Shown here piece after piece: positions 43,099-52,180 of a stretch of DNA of 64,000 nt. Made by a program: the position numbers and the translations under genes. A model generated the notes under the pieces. It was not told where the DNA came from. It worked only from the letters and a program-made list of their open reading frames with translations, and did not search any database. Source of the stretch: Novosphingopyxis iocasae (GTDB lineage: Bacteria > Pseudomonadota > Alphaproteobacteria > Sphingomonadales > Sphingomonadaceae); assembly GCF_014334095.1 (NCBI RefSeq), contig NZ_CP060495.1:3038501-3102500 (forward strand), in the 5' to 3' direction. How positions within the stretch are numbered: position 1 is the first letter of the stretch; each line of letters begins with the position of its first letter.

Positions 43099-46023
43099 AT
43101 GCTTTCCGTCGCCAATGTGCGTTCGCCTTCGGCTGCCGCGAGCTATTTCGCGGCAGACAATTACTACACCGGCGCCGATGCCGATCGTTCCGGAACCTGG
43201 GTCGGGAAGGGAGCAGAACGTCTTGGTCTTGAGGGCCGCGTCAATGCCGAGCAGTTCGATGCCTTGCTGCGGGGAGAACTTCCCGGAGGTATCCAGGTCG
43301 GCAACGCGGGCCAGGCCCACAGGCCTGGAACCGACCTCACATTCTCACTCCCGAAAAGCTGGTCGCTGCTCGCGCTGGTGGGCGGCGACCAGCGGATTAT
43401 CGATGCTTATCGCGAGGCCGTCACCGAGACCTTGCGCTGGGCAGAAAAGAACGCGGCGCAGACCCGGATGGGCAGTCAGGCTGGCTACGGGAAAGTCGCG
43501 ACAGATAACCTCACGATCGGTCTTTTCCAGCACGACACCAATCGCAACCAGGAGCCGAACCTGCATTTTCACGCGGTCGTGGCGAATGTCACGCAAGGCA
43601 ACGACGGGAAGTGGCGCGCGCTTCGCAACGACAAGCTTTGGTCGTTCAACACGCTGCTCAACTCGATGACCATGGCGCGTTTTCGCTTGGCGGTCGAGAA
43701 AATGGGCTACGAGGCTGGGCCGGTTGGAAAGCATGGTAACTTCGAAGCAGCGGGCATTGCCCGCGAGCAGGTCATGGCCTTTTCAACGCGGCGCGAAGAA
43801 GTCCTCGACGCGGTACGCCAGCTGGGTGAGAACACCCCGAAAGCCCGCGACATCGCTGTGCTCGATACAAGAAAGAGTAAGGCGCCTGTCAGGGACCGGG
43901 ACGGCCTTCTCGATGCATGGCGGCAGAAAGCCCAGGAAGTCGGAATTGACCTTGCCGGTTTGATCGATGCGTCGCAGATGCGGGCTGCAACGACGGACAT
44001 TCCCAGCACGAAAGAAGGAAGCCTTCTTCAGCGTGGAATTGCGAAGCTGAGAGAGTTCGCGCAGCGGATCAAAGGCGATCCAGCTGATCCGCTAATCCCT
44101 GCTCATGTTCTCAAGCAAGATGCACCGACCATCGCGGCCGCACAGGCCGTGGCCTCTGCGGTGCGTCATCTCTCGCAACGCGAGGCAGCCTTCCCGCGCG
44201 AAGGATTGCTGAAGGCGGCGCTCGATTTTGGGCTGCCGACAACGGTAGACCACGTCGAAACCCGTGTGAATGCATTGGTCAGAAGCGGCGCACTCGAGAC
44301 CGGCAAAGGCGAACACAAAGGCTGGCTGGCGAGCCGGGAGGCGCTGGACCTTGAAAGCACCATTCTCGCGAATGTCGACCAGGGACGAGGTGCGGTGTTG
44401 CCCATTCTGGATCGACCGGACGCCGCGCAGCGGGTTCAGGCTGTGGCCGCACTCAACCATGGAATTTCGCTCAACGAAGGGCAGGAGGATGCGGCGGGCC
44501 TTGTGCTCTCATCGCGTGACAGGATCGTAGCGATCCAGGGCATAGCCGGGGCGGGCAAAAGCAGCGTGATGAAGCCAGTTGCCCAGCTGCTCCGCGAGGA
44601 AGGAAAGCAAGTGCTGGGGCTCGCGGTGCAGAACACGCTCGTCCAGATGCTCGAGCGCGACACCGGCATCCGTTCGATGACCATTGCCCGCTTTCTCGTG
44701 CAATGGGGCAGGCTTCTGCACGAGCCGGGAAATGCCTCCCTGCTTGGCGAGGCTCGGAGCGCGCTCGGAGACCATGTCCTGGTGCTCGACGAGGCCTCGA
44801 TGGTGTCGAACGAGGACAAGGCCAAGCTGGTACGGCTGGCAAACCTAGCCGAAGTCCATCGCCTGGTTCTCGTCGGCGACAAGCGACAGCTGGGCGCCGT
44901 CGACGCCGGTAAGCCCTTCGACCTCGTCCAGCAGGCCGGGATCGCGCGCGCCAACATGGATGTGAATTTGCGCGGCCGCGATCCCGGCCTGCGGCGAGCT
45001 CAGGCCGCCGCGCAGGAGGGACGCATCGACGATGCGCTCCGGGCACTTGCTCCTTCGACAATCGAGGCTCGCGGGGACGGTGCGATTGTTGCTGCCGAAA
45101 AGTGGCTTTCGCTCAGCCCGGCGGATCGGGATCGGACGTCGATCTACGCGTCGGGCCGGGTTTTACGGTCTGCGGTCAACGAGGCTGTCCAGCGCGGACT
45201 CAAGGCCAATGGCGAGCTCGGACCGCGATCGGGCCGGCTGACCGTTCATTCTCGGGTGAATGTGACACACGAGGAGCTCCGATACCTTCGCACATACCAA
45301 CCGGGCATGGTTCTCAACTTTCGCTCGCGCGACAGCACCCAGAAACTCTCCAAAGGCGACTACACCGTCAAAACCATCGACCATGCGGCCAAGCAGCTCG
45401 TGCTTGAGGACAGGAAGGGGCGGCTTCGCAAGTTCAATCCCGCGCGCTTGCGCCCAAGCGCAGACGATAGCCGGCTGTCGCTCTTCGAACGCAAATCGCT
45501 GTCCATCATTGAGGGTGACAAGATCCGTTGGACAGACAACGACCACAAGCGCGGGCTGTTCAACGCCGGCCAGGCGAGGATCGTGGCCATCGACACAAAG
45601 GGCGTCTTGGTGGAGACATCAGCGGGCAAGGAGCTCCGCCTGAGCCGCGGCGACCCCATGCTCAAACGCATGGACCTCGCCTATGCCCTCAATGCGCATA
45701 TGGCGCAGGGACTGACCTCTGATCGCGGGATCGCGGTGATGGACAGCCGCGAACGCAATCTCGCCAATCGGCAGACCTTCCTGGTCACGGTCACCCGGCT
45801 TAGGGACGGCCTTACGCTGATTGCAGACAATGCCGAGAAACTCGGCCGGGCCATCAAGTCCAACAGCGGCGAGAAAGCTTCGGCCCTTGAAGTAACGCAA
45901 AGGCTCAAGGCGGCAGCGGCCAAGGGCCTTTCACAAGACAGGGATGTTGGCAGCGCTTCGCCCGCAAGTGACAAGCCCGAACTCACCAAGGAAAGGGTAA
46001 AGCCTTTCGAAATCGGCATTTGA
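43099..46023 (+). CDS. traI: MobF relaxase-helicase (TrwC/TraI)
   Basis: A 974-residue relaxase. The N-terminus MLSVANVRSPSAAASYF, then NYYTG and WVGKGAERLGL, matches TrwC, with the catalytic tyrosines expected in that region. The metal-binding histidines lie in NLHFHAVVANV near residue 155. The RecD2-like helicase has Walker A IQGIAGAGKSSVMKP near 480, LVLDEASMVSNEDK near 561, and a late AYALNAHMAQGLTSDRGI motif. The frame is open from a GTG at 43036, but the conserved relaxase N-terminus supports 43099. It nicks oriT and unwinds the strand for transfer. With TraD this makes the element self-transmissible or mobilisable. Confidence 0.93.
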   Translation: MLSVANVRSPSAAASYFAADNYYTGADADRSGTWVGKGAERLGLEGRVNAEQFDALLRGELPGGIQVGNAGQAHRPGTDLTFSLPKSWSLLALVGGDQRIIDAYREAVTETLRWAEKNAAQTRMGSQAGYGKVATDNLTIGLFQHDTNRNQEPNLHFHAVVANVTQGNDGKWRALRNDKLWSFNTLLNSMTMARFRLAVEKMGYEAGPVGKHGNFEAAGIAREQVMAFSTRREEVLDAVRQLGENTPKARDIAVLDTRKSKAPVRDRDGLLDAWRQKAQEVGIDLAGLIDASQMRAATTDIPSTKEGSLLQRGIAKLREFAQRIKGDPADPLIPAHVLKQDAPTIAAAQAVASAVRHLSQREAAFPREGLLKAALDFGLPTTVDHVETRVNALVRSGALETGKGEHKGWLASREALDLESTILANVDQGRGAVLPILDRPDAAQRVQAVAALNHGISLNEGQEDAAGLVLSSRDRIVAIQGIAGAGKSSVMKPVAQLLREEGKQVLGLAVQNTLVQMLERDTGIRSMTIARFLVQWGRLLHEPGNASLLGEARSALGDHVLVLDEASMVSNEDKAKLVRLANLAEVHRLVLVGDKRQLGAVDAGKPFDLVQQAGIARANMDVNLRGRDPGLRRAQAAAQEGRIDDALRALAPSTIEARGDGAIVAAEKWLSLSPADRDRTSIYASGRVLRSAVNEAVQRGLKANGELGPRSGRLTVHSRVNVTHEELRYLRTYQPGMVLNFRSRDSTQKLSKGDYTVKTIDHAAKQLVLEDRKGRLRKFNPARLRPSADDSRLSLFERKSLSIIEGDKIRWTDNDHKRGLFNAGQARIVAIDTKGVLVETSAGKELRLSRGDPMLKRMDLAYALNAHMAQGLTSDRGIAVMDSRERNLANRQTFLVTVTRLRDGLTLIADNAEKLGRAIKSNSGEKASALEVTQRLKAAAAKGLSQDRDVGSASPASDKPELTKERVKPFEIGI

Positions 46024-46095
46024 TCACCGGCAGTCTGGACGATTTCAGCGTTACCAGGCACGATGCCTGTGCGAATGAATTGTGGAGCGTTGCCG

Positions 46096-47004
46096 GTGAA
46101 AGGTGTTTTCGAGATCAGCGGCAATTCACGCTACGACGACCTCATCACCGAGCGGTATCATTTCCCCTCGCAGTATCTTCCTCAGGCCCGCCAGCTCGAG
46201 AACGACTGGATACTTTATCGCGAAACCCGCGTATCGGGCGGTCGGATGGCCTACATCGCGACCGCTTTCGTTGAGCGGATCGATCCCGATGTGGCTGATC
46301 CAACCCATTACTATGCGCGCGTCAGGGACTATCCACCCTTCGATGATGCGGTGTCCTACCGCGACAAGGACGGACGCTTCGCCGAGCGCTTCCTTCGCGA
46401 CATGGCCCGTCCTGGCGATGCCGGGAGGACGCTGCGCGGCAAATCGGTAAGGACGCTCGATGGCGATGATTTCGTCGCCATCGTCAATCAGGGGTTGAGC
46501 GAGGCGCTCGACCCGGACAACCGGTTCAGGCTCGAGCTCGACGAGCGACATATCGACGATGCGACCGCCGCGCTGCTGGCCGATGATTTTGGCGAACGCC
46601 GGATCGAGCAGATCCTGGTGAACAAGAAAATACGTGCCGCCAATTTCCGCAATCAGGTGCTCGACGCTTATGACAGTACCTGCGCCGTCACGGGATTGCG
46701 GATCATCAATGGTGGCGGGAAAGCGGAGGCGCAGGCGGCCCATATCTGGTCCGTCGCCGATGGCGGACCCGACGTCGTACGCAACGGCGTGGCGCTCTCG
46801 GCTACGGCCCATTGGCTATTCGACCGGCATCTCATCACCTTCGACGACAACCTTTGCCTGCTCGTATCGCACAACAAGGTGCCGTCCGACCTGTTGAAGC
46901 TCTTCCCGCCTTCAGGACAGAAGATCAGGCTTCCGGTCGATCCGAGGGATCACCCCCGTCCGGATTTTGTGGCCAAGCATCGCGCCCGTTTTGCCGGGTT
47001 CTGA
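46096..47004 (+). CDS. HNH endonuclease-domain protein
   Basis: A 302-residue protein with an N-terminal segment typical of this group (GNSRYDDLITERYHFPSQYL) and a C-terminal HNH_2-type domain: NFRNQVLDAYDSTCAVTGL, AQAAHIWSVADGGPD and NGVALSATAHWLFDRHLIT. The GTG at 46096 gives the family's usual start, with TGGAG 8 bases upstream; ATGs at 46063 and 46075 also lie in frame. It sits between traI and the repressor pair, at the entry to the defence region. It may be a stand-alone nuclease of the defence or mobile type; no partner methylase is adjacent. Confidence 0.8.
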   Translation: MKGVFEISGNSRYDDLITERYHFPSQYLPQARQLENDWILYRETRVSGGRMAYIATAFVERIDPDVADPTHYYARVRDYPPFDDAVSYRDKDGRFAERFLRDMARPGDAGRTLRGKSVRTLDGDDFVAIVNQGLSEALDPDNRFRLELDERHIDDATAALLADDFGERRIEQILVNKKIRAANFRNQVLDAYDSTCAVTGLRIINGGGKAEAQAAHIWSVADGGPDVVRNGVALSATAHWLFDRHLITFDDNLCLLVSHNKVPSDLLKLFPPSGQKIRLPVDPRDHPRPDFVAKHRARFAGF

Positions 47005-47014
47005 TCAGGTCGGA

Positions 47015-47650
47015 TTAGACCGCGCGTCCGAACCAGATGACACGACCGACCACCTGGATCTCGGACCGGTCGACATCGTCCCAGCTGGGATAGGCCGAAT
47101 TATCGCTGCTGATGGTGATCTTGCGGCCACCGGGCTTGAGCGTCACGCGCTTGACCACCAGCGCATCGTCGGCGCGCAGGACGTAAATACCGTCGCGTAG
47201 CCGCGAGCCCTGGTCCGATGCATCGACCAGCACCTCGTCGCCATCGCTGAGTGTCGGCTCCATGGAGTCGCCCAGGACGTGGATAATCGAAAGGCTGGCA
47301 CTCTTTGCCCGGGTCAACCGGCCAAGCCAGCGTTCGTCGAAACCGAAGCGGGTATGGGCGGTCTCGCTTTCGGCAATCGCTCCGAAGCCCGCCGACGCAT
47401 CGACATTGAGCACGGGAATCTCGATCAACCCGTCACGCATGGGCGCGGGCGGTCCGCCAAGCACTTGCTCGTCGACCCCGAAGAAGCTGGCAAGCGTGCG
47501 CCGGTCATCATCGTCAAGCTTGCGCGGCGAGCCGCGCTTGATGAACTGCTGAATATAGGACGAGTTTCGTCCGATCATCCGCGAGATCGAGGAATATCCG
47601 AGCCGTCGCTGCTGGATCAGGCGATCAAGCTCCTCTCTGACATGTTCCAT
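47015..47650 (-). CDS. S24-family (LexA/CI-like) repressor
   Basis: A 211-residue regulator. The N-terminal helix-turn-helix (LGYSSISRMIGRNSSYIQQF, then IKRGSPRKL) is followed by a S24 peptidase domain: probable Ala-Gly cleavage site in VDASAGFGA, catalytic Ser in VLGDSMEPTLSDGDEV, and Lys in DALVVKRVTL. Proteins of this make-up repress mobile-element genes and cleave themselves upon RecA activation. It is divergent from a 60-residue gene, with several GTTC/GAAC half-sites in the spacer, and faces traI and HNH tail-to-tail. It may control transfer, excision or the defence block. Confidence 0.87.
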   Translation of the reverse strand: MEHVREELDRLIQQRRLGYSSISRMIGRNSSYIQQFIKRGSPRKLDDDDRRTLASFFGVDEQVLGGPPAPMRDGLIEIPVLNVDASAGFGAIAESETAHTRFGFDERWLGRLTRAKSASLSIIHVLGDSMEPTLSDGDEVLVDASDQGSRLRDGIYVLRADDALVVKRVTLKPGGRKITISSDNSAYPSWDDVDRSEIQVVGRVIWFGRAV

Positions 47651-47762
47651 CGTGTCGTTCCTTCTGACGGTCTGAGGAGAGAAGGAAATCTCCTAGACTC
47701 GATGGAACCTTCCTACTAAGAACAAAACAGGAACACAAGTGCTGAGTGAGTCGAGGAAGGCC
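47651..47762. promoter_or_regulatory. Divergent operator region with alphaproteobacterial LexA box
   Basis: GAAC-n7-GAAC at 47720-47734 (gaacaaaacaggaac) is the direct-repeat LexA box of alphaproteobacteria (GTTC-n7-GTTC on the other strand). Perfect inverted repeats are also present: gttccatcg (47644-47652) with cgatggaac (47700-47708), and ttccttct (47658-47665) with agaaggaa (47680-47687). These can serve the host LexA and the neighbouring S24 repressor. Confidence 0.7.
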
Positions 47763-47945
47763 ATGAAATTGCTGGATCGCATTGAGCGTCATTTGAAGGA
47801 ATCGCACATGTCGGCGACACGGTTCGGTCGTCGGGCGGTTGGCGATCCGCGCTTCGTGCTTGACCTACGAGCTGGTCGCAGGCCGCGTAGAAGGACTATC
47901 GAGAAGGTGGAGTACTACCTGAAAACAAGAAATCCGCTTCAATAG
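47763..47945 (+). CDS. Small basic DNA-binding-like protein
   Basis: A 60-residue protein, MKLLDRIERHLKESHMSATR..., with an RFGRRAVGDPRFVLDLRAGR core and a following RRRTIEKVEYYL helix. The pattern (short helix, S-ATRFGR, DPRFV-DLR-GR) recurs in small alphaproteobacterial proteins that look like a reduced helix-turn-helix; it is recalled without a family name. It starts 28 bases after the LexA box and is divergent from the S24 repressor, so it could be a Cro-like partner. The ATG at 47739 in the same frame is an alternative start. Confidence 0.65.
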   Translation: MKLLDRIERHLKESHMSATRFGRRAVGDPRFVLDLRAGRRPRRRTIEKVEYYLKTRNPLQ

Positions 47946-48123
47946 TTCTTCGAAATTCACGAAATTCTCATGGGTTTGTCGCAACCTGCCTTGGCGCGAG
48001 CTCTGCGGTCCGATACCGTCTGGCTCATTCAGGGTTTCTCCGTCCGGTTGCATTTCGCAAGCTTGGCCTGCTTCCGCACCGGTTCGCAGGAGCCCGTTAC
48101 CTTTACGGGCTTCTGGGGGCTGC
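47946..48123 (+). promoter_or_regulatory. Upstream region of the Zorya operon
   Basis: The left part is AT-richer and has two direct copies of cgaaattc (47951-47958 and 47960-47967), a possible operator or promoter element. A 7-bp hairpin agcccgt/acgggct (about 48089-48109) lies shortly before the zorA ATG. Confidence 0.4.
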
Positions 48124-50049
48124 ATGGAAATTACCGAATGGCTTGGCCATGGGCTGATCTACTTCTTCACGGAAATCCCGCTCATCGGCGATGCGATGGC
48201 GGCATTTCTGGCGATCGTACTGATCGGAACAGCATTCGCAATCGCGTACCGTTACAAGCGGCAATATCATGCCCCTCTTGCTGATGCGATCGACGCCCGC
48301 GTTCGCCTGCTCGACGAGATAACCGGCGGCAGCACCGCCGATGTCGATCAGGCGCGCCTCGAATTCGCGCGCCGCTTCAATGATATCGACGCCCAGATGA
48401 TGGAGGCGAATGACGCTGAGGCGCTTCCGCTGCGCAGAACCTGGGAGGAATATCGCGAAACGATCGTCGATCCCTCGGCCGATGTTCTCCAGAACTCCGC
48501 TCGTCCTGAACACTTCTTCGTCAATCTTGGCGACCGTCATCGCGGGCTGAACTGGTTTGCGAATATTTTCATCGCCATCGGCCTGTTGATCACCTTCCTG
48601 GGGATCATCGCAGCTCTCTCGACACTCGACTTCAGCGGCGGTGTCGATGCGATGCAGGAGCGGCTCAATGATCTCATGAAGGTAGCGGGAGCGAAGTTCT
48701 GGGCCTCTGTGGGGGGCATCTTGGCTTCCATCGTGCTTCGCTCTTACGACTACCGCTTCGGCAAGCGTATCAATGATGGGCTGTCCATGCTGTGTGACAA
48801 ACTCGAGCATGGAATGGCCTATCTGCCGCCGCAACGGATCGCGAGCGATCAGCTGGCACAGCTCAAAGAGCAGACTCCGGCACTCCGCACCTTTTCCGAA
48901 CAGCTTGCTGCCGCCCTCGACGGAGCCTTGGAAAAGCAGATGGCGCCCATGATCACGCACCTGGGGTCGATCCAACAGGGCATCGACAAGATCAGCGGTG
49001 GCGGGGGTGAAGCCGTCCGCGACGCGATCGCTTCAAGTGCCGGTGCAGAGATGGCGGGCCTCGCAGATGCCATTGGCGCAATGACCGTCTCGATGGCCAC
49101 GATGTCCGAACGTATCGAAAAACAGACCGGCGAAGCTGACCGCCAGATCGAGGAAGCTGTCAGGCGCTTTGGCCAGGCTTCAGAAGAGATGCGGTCAGCA
49201 TTTGGCGAGCTCAACCGCAATTTCGGCGTCGTAGCGGACCGCATGCGCGAAGAAAACGAGCAGGCAAGCGAGCTTGCCAGACAGCGGATGGACGAGTTGC
49301 TGAGCAATCTTGGCAATACGCTCGACGATATGAAATCCGGCCTCGCCTCGGCGGCCAGCCAGATGGGTGAAGCCTCGGCACGCGCGGCGAATGACGCGGC
49401 CCGGATCGGCCAGGAGGCAATGGAAAAATCATTTTCCGAGTTCGTCGAACGGTTCAACCAGACCGGCGGCCCGCTGGTAGGCAGCATGAAAGACGCGGGC
49501 GATGCCATTTCTACGTCTGCGGACCGTCTCTCGACCGCACAAAGTGCTATTGGAGATCACGCGCGAGCGATCGAGCAAGTCGCCGCTCGCTCGAGCGATC
49601 TGGCGACGGCGTTCGGAACGGTTGCCAACGACGTTGAGGCGGCAACCGCGCCTGTACGCCAGTCGGCAGTCTCAATAGCCGAAGCAGTCAAATCGGTTGA
49701 GACCATCGTTTCCCGAAATGCGCAGTCATCCGAGAGCGCTCGTGACGAAATGCGGCAGCTTGCGGCAGCGCTAAGCGAAACCGCGAGTGCGGCCTCCTCT
49801 GCATGGTCGGAATATCGTGCTCGCTTCGAGGATGTGGACCGCGCTCTTGGTGACGCAATCGAGAAGATCTCGGATGCTGCCGGCAACCATGCGTCGAACC
49901 TCAACGAACGTGTCGGCCAGATCGATAAGGCTCTGGGCGATGGTGTGGCGCAGCTCGCCGGCGCACTCGAACCCCTCACGACCCTGCGGGATACGGTTGA
50001 GGAACTTGCCGGCATTCTTGCAAACCAGAACAGGGAAGCCGCTGAATAA
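48124..50049 (+). CDS. zorA: Zorya defence protein ZorA (MotA/ExbB-like with long tail)
   Basis: A 641-residue inner-membrane protein. Hydrophobic helices lie at about residues 23-40, 140-167 (FIAIGLLITFLGIIAAL) and 189-207 (FWASVGGILASIVLRS), as in MotA/TolQ-type ion-channel subunits. The rest, about 225-640, is one long helical, alanine- and glutamate-rich cytoplasmic tail with the heptad character expected for ZorA. In characterised Zorya, ZorA5-ZorB2 is a proton-driven motor that senses phage at the envelope and signals down the tail. The stop overlaps the zorB start (TAATG). Chemotaxis or flagellar identity is excluded by the tail and the zorC/zorD neighbours. Confidence 0.92.
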   Translation: MEITEWLGHGLIYFFTEIPLIGDAMAAFLAIVLIGTAFAIAYRYKRQYHAPLADAIDARVRLLDEITGGSTADVDQARLEFARRFNDIDAQMMEANDAEALPLRRTWEEYRETIVDPSADVLQNSARPEHFFVNLGDRHRGLNWFANIFIAIGLLITFLGIIAALSTLDFSGGVDAMQERLNDLMKVAGAKFWASVGGILASIVLRSYDYRFGKRINDGLSMLCDKLEHGMAYLPPQRIASDQLAQLKEQTPALRTFSEQLAAALDGALEKQMAPMITHLGSIQQGIDKISGGGGEAVRDAIASSAGAEMAGLADAIGAMTVSMATMSERIEKQTGEADRQIEEAVRRFGQASEEMRSAFGELNRNFGVVADRMREENEQASELARQRMDELLSNLGNTLDDMKSGLASAASQMGEASARAANDAARIGQEAMEKSFSEFVERFNQTGGPLVGSMKDAGDAISTSADRLSTAQSAIGDHARAIEQVAARSSDLATAFGTVANDVEAATAPVRQSAVSIAEAVKSVETIVSRNAQSSESARDEMRQLAAALSETASAASSAWSEYRARFEDVDRALGDAIEKISDAAGNHASNLNERVGQIDKALGDGVAQLAGALEPLTTLRDTVEELAGILANQNREAAE

Positions 50050-50777
50050 TGGAAGGCGTGGTTCGCCGGAAGCCGCCTGAAGAGGGCGAAAGCTATTTCA
50101 TGTCCATGACGGACATGATGGTCGGCCTGCTTCTTATTTTCATCATCCTGTTGGCCTACTTTGCCCTCAATCTGCAGACCAAGACCGAAGAGCTGACCGG
50201 CGCAAACAGGACCCGCGCCGAGATCCTCAACGATCTGCAGCAGTCCTTGAAAGACCGAGGGCTCCAGGTAGAAATCGACACAAAGACCGGAGTTCTGAGG
50301 CTCCCCGACGATGTCCTGTTCGACAAAGGCCAATGGGAACTGACGGAGAGGGGGCAGGCCGCCATCAGCAAAGTTGCCAGCGCCATGGTCGAGGTCTTGC
50401 CGTGTTATACCGCCTCCGATCTTTGCGAAGGCGAACGCTCGCCGCATTTGATCGATGCTGTCTTTGTCGAGGGGCACACGGACTCCGACGTGATGTCTGG
50501 TGGCATGAACAATTATGGACTTTCGGTGCGCCGGGCAGAGACGACCTTCACCATGCTCCAGCGCAACCAACCGGCCCTGCGCGGTTTTCTCAATAGACCG
50601 GCGGGAGAGGACGGCTCGGCACCGATCCTAAGTCTGAGCGGCTACGGTCCCGACCGTCCCGTCGATCGTGGAGATTCCGAAGAAGCCAAGAATCGCAATC
50701 GTCGGATCGACTTGCGCTTCCTGATGACGACGCCAAGCGCTGGCCTCGACCGCGACATTTTGAGGCAGGAGCAATGA
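50049..50777 (+). CDS. zorB: Zorya defence protein ZorB (MotB/OmpA-like)
   Basis: A 242-residue MotB-like stator subunit. A short cytoplasmic start is followed by the single membrane helix with the ion-carrying aspartate (D22 in SMTDMMVGLLLIFIILLAYF). The periplasmic OmpA-like peptidoglycan-binding domain shows FVEGHTDSDVMSGGMNNYGL, SVRRAETTFTML, LSLSGYGPDRPV and NRNRRIDLRF. It is coupled to zorA (TAATG) and zorC (ATGA). Confidence 0.93.
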   Translation: MEGVVRRKPPEEGESYFMSMTDMMVGLLLIFIILLAYFALNLQTKTEELTGANRTRAEILNDLQQSLKDRGLQVEIDTKTGVLRLPDDVLFDKGQWELTERGQAAISKVASAMVEVLPCYTASDLCEGERSPHLIDAVFVEGHTDSDVMSGGMNNYGLSVRRAETTFTMLQRNQPALRGFLNRPAGEDGSAPILSLSGYGPDRPVDRGDSEEAKNRNRRIDLRFLMTTPSAGLDRDILRQEQ

Positions 50778-52180
50778 GTTCGCTGCGGTCTGCAATCGCG
50801 AGAATGGAGGCCCTGGCATCGGCTGGACTGGCGAAACCTCCGACGACACAGCCCGAATTACAGCGGCAATTGGCAAAGCTCGATGCATGTGTGGGGGAAG
50901 CAGAGCCCGTCGTTGAGCTTAAGCCCTTCCTGCGAGGAGCGGCCGATACCGGCGCAAACGGGTTACCGCGGTTTCAGCTCAACAGGGTCCTGCGCGGCGC
51001 ATGGTGTGACCCGGAATTCGATGAGCTGGGCGTGGCGGCGCTCGAACGGGCCGATGTCGATCATCGGCGCAGTTCCGATCAGGCCGTGATAGATGGCTAC
51101 CTTACCTATTTCCCGACGGGCCGCTCGATCATGCCGATGCTAGCAGAAGCTGCCTCCCGCGCTGCCGGTCGGCATGACTGGGCGTGGAACGAGCGCGGCG
51201 CACGGTGGGATCTGTTCAAGCCGCAGATAGGACCAGCGAAAGTGGCACGCGATTTTGTCACGCGCGATGCAGACGGCATTTCCTTTTTGATGCGTGAGAC
51301 GGGCCTTGGTGCAAACCTTGCAGCGAGCGGGTTTGGTCAGGCAACTTTCGCCGAGACCTGCAAAGCAACCGCAGAGCTTCAGCCTGCCGAAGCAGTCGGC
51401 CCGCAGCGCAGTATCTTGCGTATGTTTGATACAGAAGCGCAGGCAGGACAGTTGGAACTGGTTGTCCGCGCCCTGCTAGAGCCCTGGATTAGGACCAAAC
51501 CCGAACCCGAGCATCGCAAGGCAATTTCCGAGTTTCTGCTCGATCAGGTGGGTGATCCGCGTCTCCAGCGTACCCGGTGGGACAGGATCGTGCGATCGCT
51601 CGCCGAGTCGATCGGTGAAGAACGTGCGCACGAGGTCACTCAGGTGTTCAAGCGCTGGCTTACCGAAGTCGCCATGCGCGAGTTCTTCCGTGCCATCGCA
51701 AAGACCACGGATCGGCCTGATCAGTGGGCACAGCGCGAGAAATTCTGGATGGCCTACCTCGATGAAGGTCTCGTCAGCGATGCCTGGCCCGCTTTGGGCA
51801 TCCGGGCGCGCAACAGGATCGAGGATCTCATTCGTCAAAGTGGTGAACGCCCTGAATATGGCATCATCCGGGGCGGTCCTGCCTCGTCTTCATCCATCAT
51901 CATGCAGATAGGCGACCTGCGCATATCAGAGTGGAGCGATAACGGATCCTGCCGCTTCTGGAGTGACACCGATCCCGGAGCTCCGAAACTCTACGCAAAG
52001 GTCTACGACGGCGGGAAGCTGCGAACCACCAACGGACGGTCGGATTTCGAGTATGAGTCTCATGTCCCTGCGAGTCCTGGGTGGGAAGGCAAGTTCGCCG
52101 GTATCATCCATCGCCGGACATCAATCGCGCATCCCCGTTTCGGGAGAGGCCGGGGCCGCAACTGGAATGATCGATGGTAA
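50774..52180 (+). CDS. zorC: Zorya type I protein ZorC (EH-signature)
   Basis: A 468-residue soluble protein matching ZorC by position and by the EH-signature region: a Glu-containing helix QREKFWMAYLDEGLVSDAW near residue 330, then ISEWSDNGSCRFW and the late ESHVPASPGWEGKFAGIIH with a conserved His. ZorC is needed with ZorD to act on phage DNA once the ZorAB motor is triggered. Its presence and the absence of ZorE identify type I. It overlaps zorB by 4 and zorD by 7 bases. Confidence 0.88.
   Translation: MSSLRSAIARMEALASAGLAKPPTTQPELQRQLAKLDACVGEAEPVVELKPFLRGAADTGANGLPRFQLNRVLRGAWCDPEFDELGVAALERADVDHRRSSDQAVIDGYLTYFPTGRSIMPMLAEAASRAAGRHDWAWNERGARWDLFKPQIGPAKVARDFVTRDADGISFLMRETGLGANLAASGFGQATFAETCKATAELQPAEAVGPQRSILRMFDTEAQAGQLELVVRALLEPWIRTKPEPEHRKAISEFLLDQVGDPRLQRTRWDRIVRSLAESIGEERAHEVTQVFKRWLTEVAMREFFRAIAKTTDRPDQWAQREKFWMAYLDEGLVSDAWPALGIRARNRIEDLIRQSGERPEYGIIRGGPASSSSIIMQIGDLRISEWSDNGSCRFWSDTDPGAPKLYAKVYDGGKLRTTNGRSDFEYESHVPASPGWEGKFAGIIHRRTSIAHPRFGRGRGRNWNDRW

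Noticed and set aside
48124-50777. Flagellar or Tol/Exb motor genes (motA/motB)
   Set aside because: The long cytoplasmic tail of the first protein and the following EH-signature and SNF2 genes identify Zorya instead.
46096-52180. Zorya type II with the nearby HNH gene acting as ZorE
   Set aside because: ZorE follows zorB in type II. Here zorC and zorD follow directly, and the HNH protein lies upstream beyond a repressor pair and has a different N-terminus.
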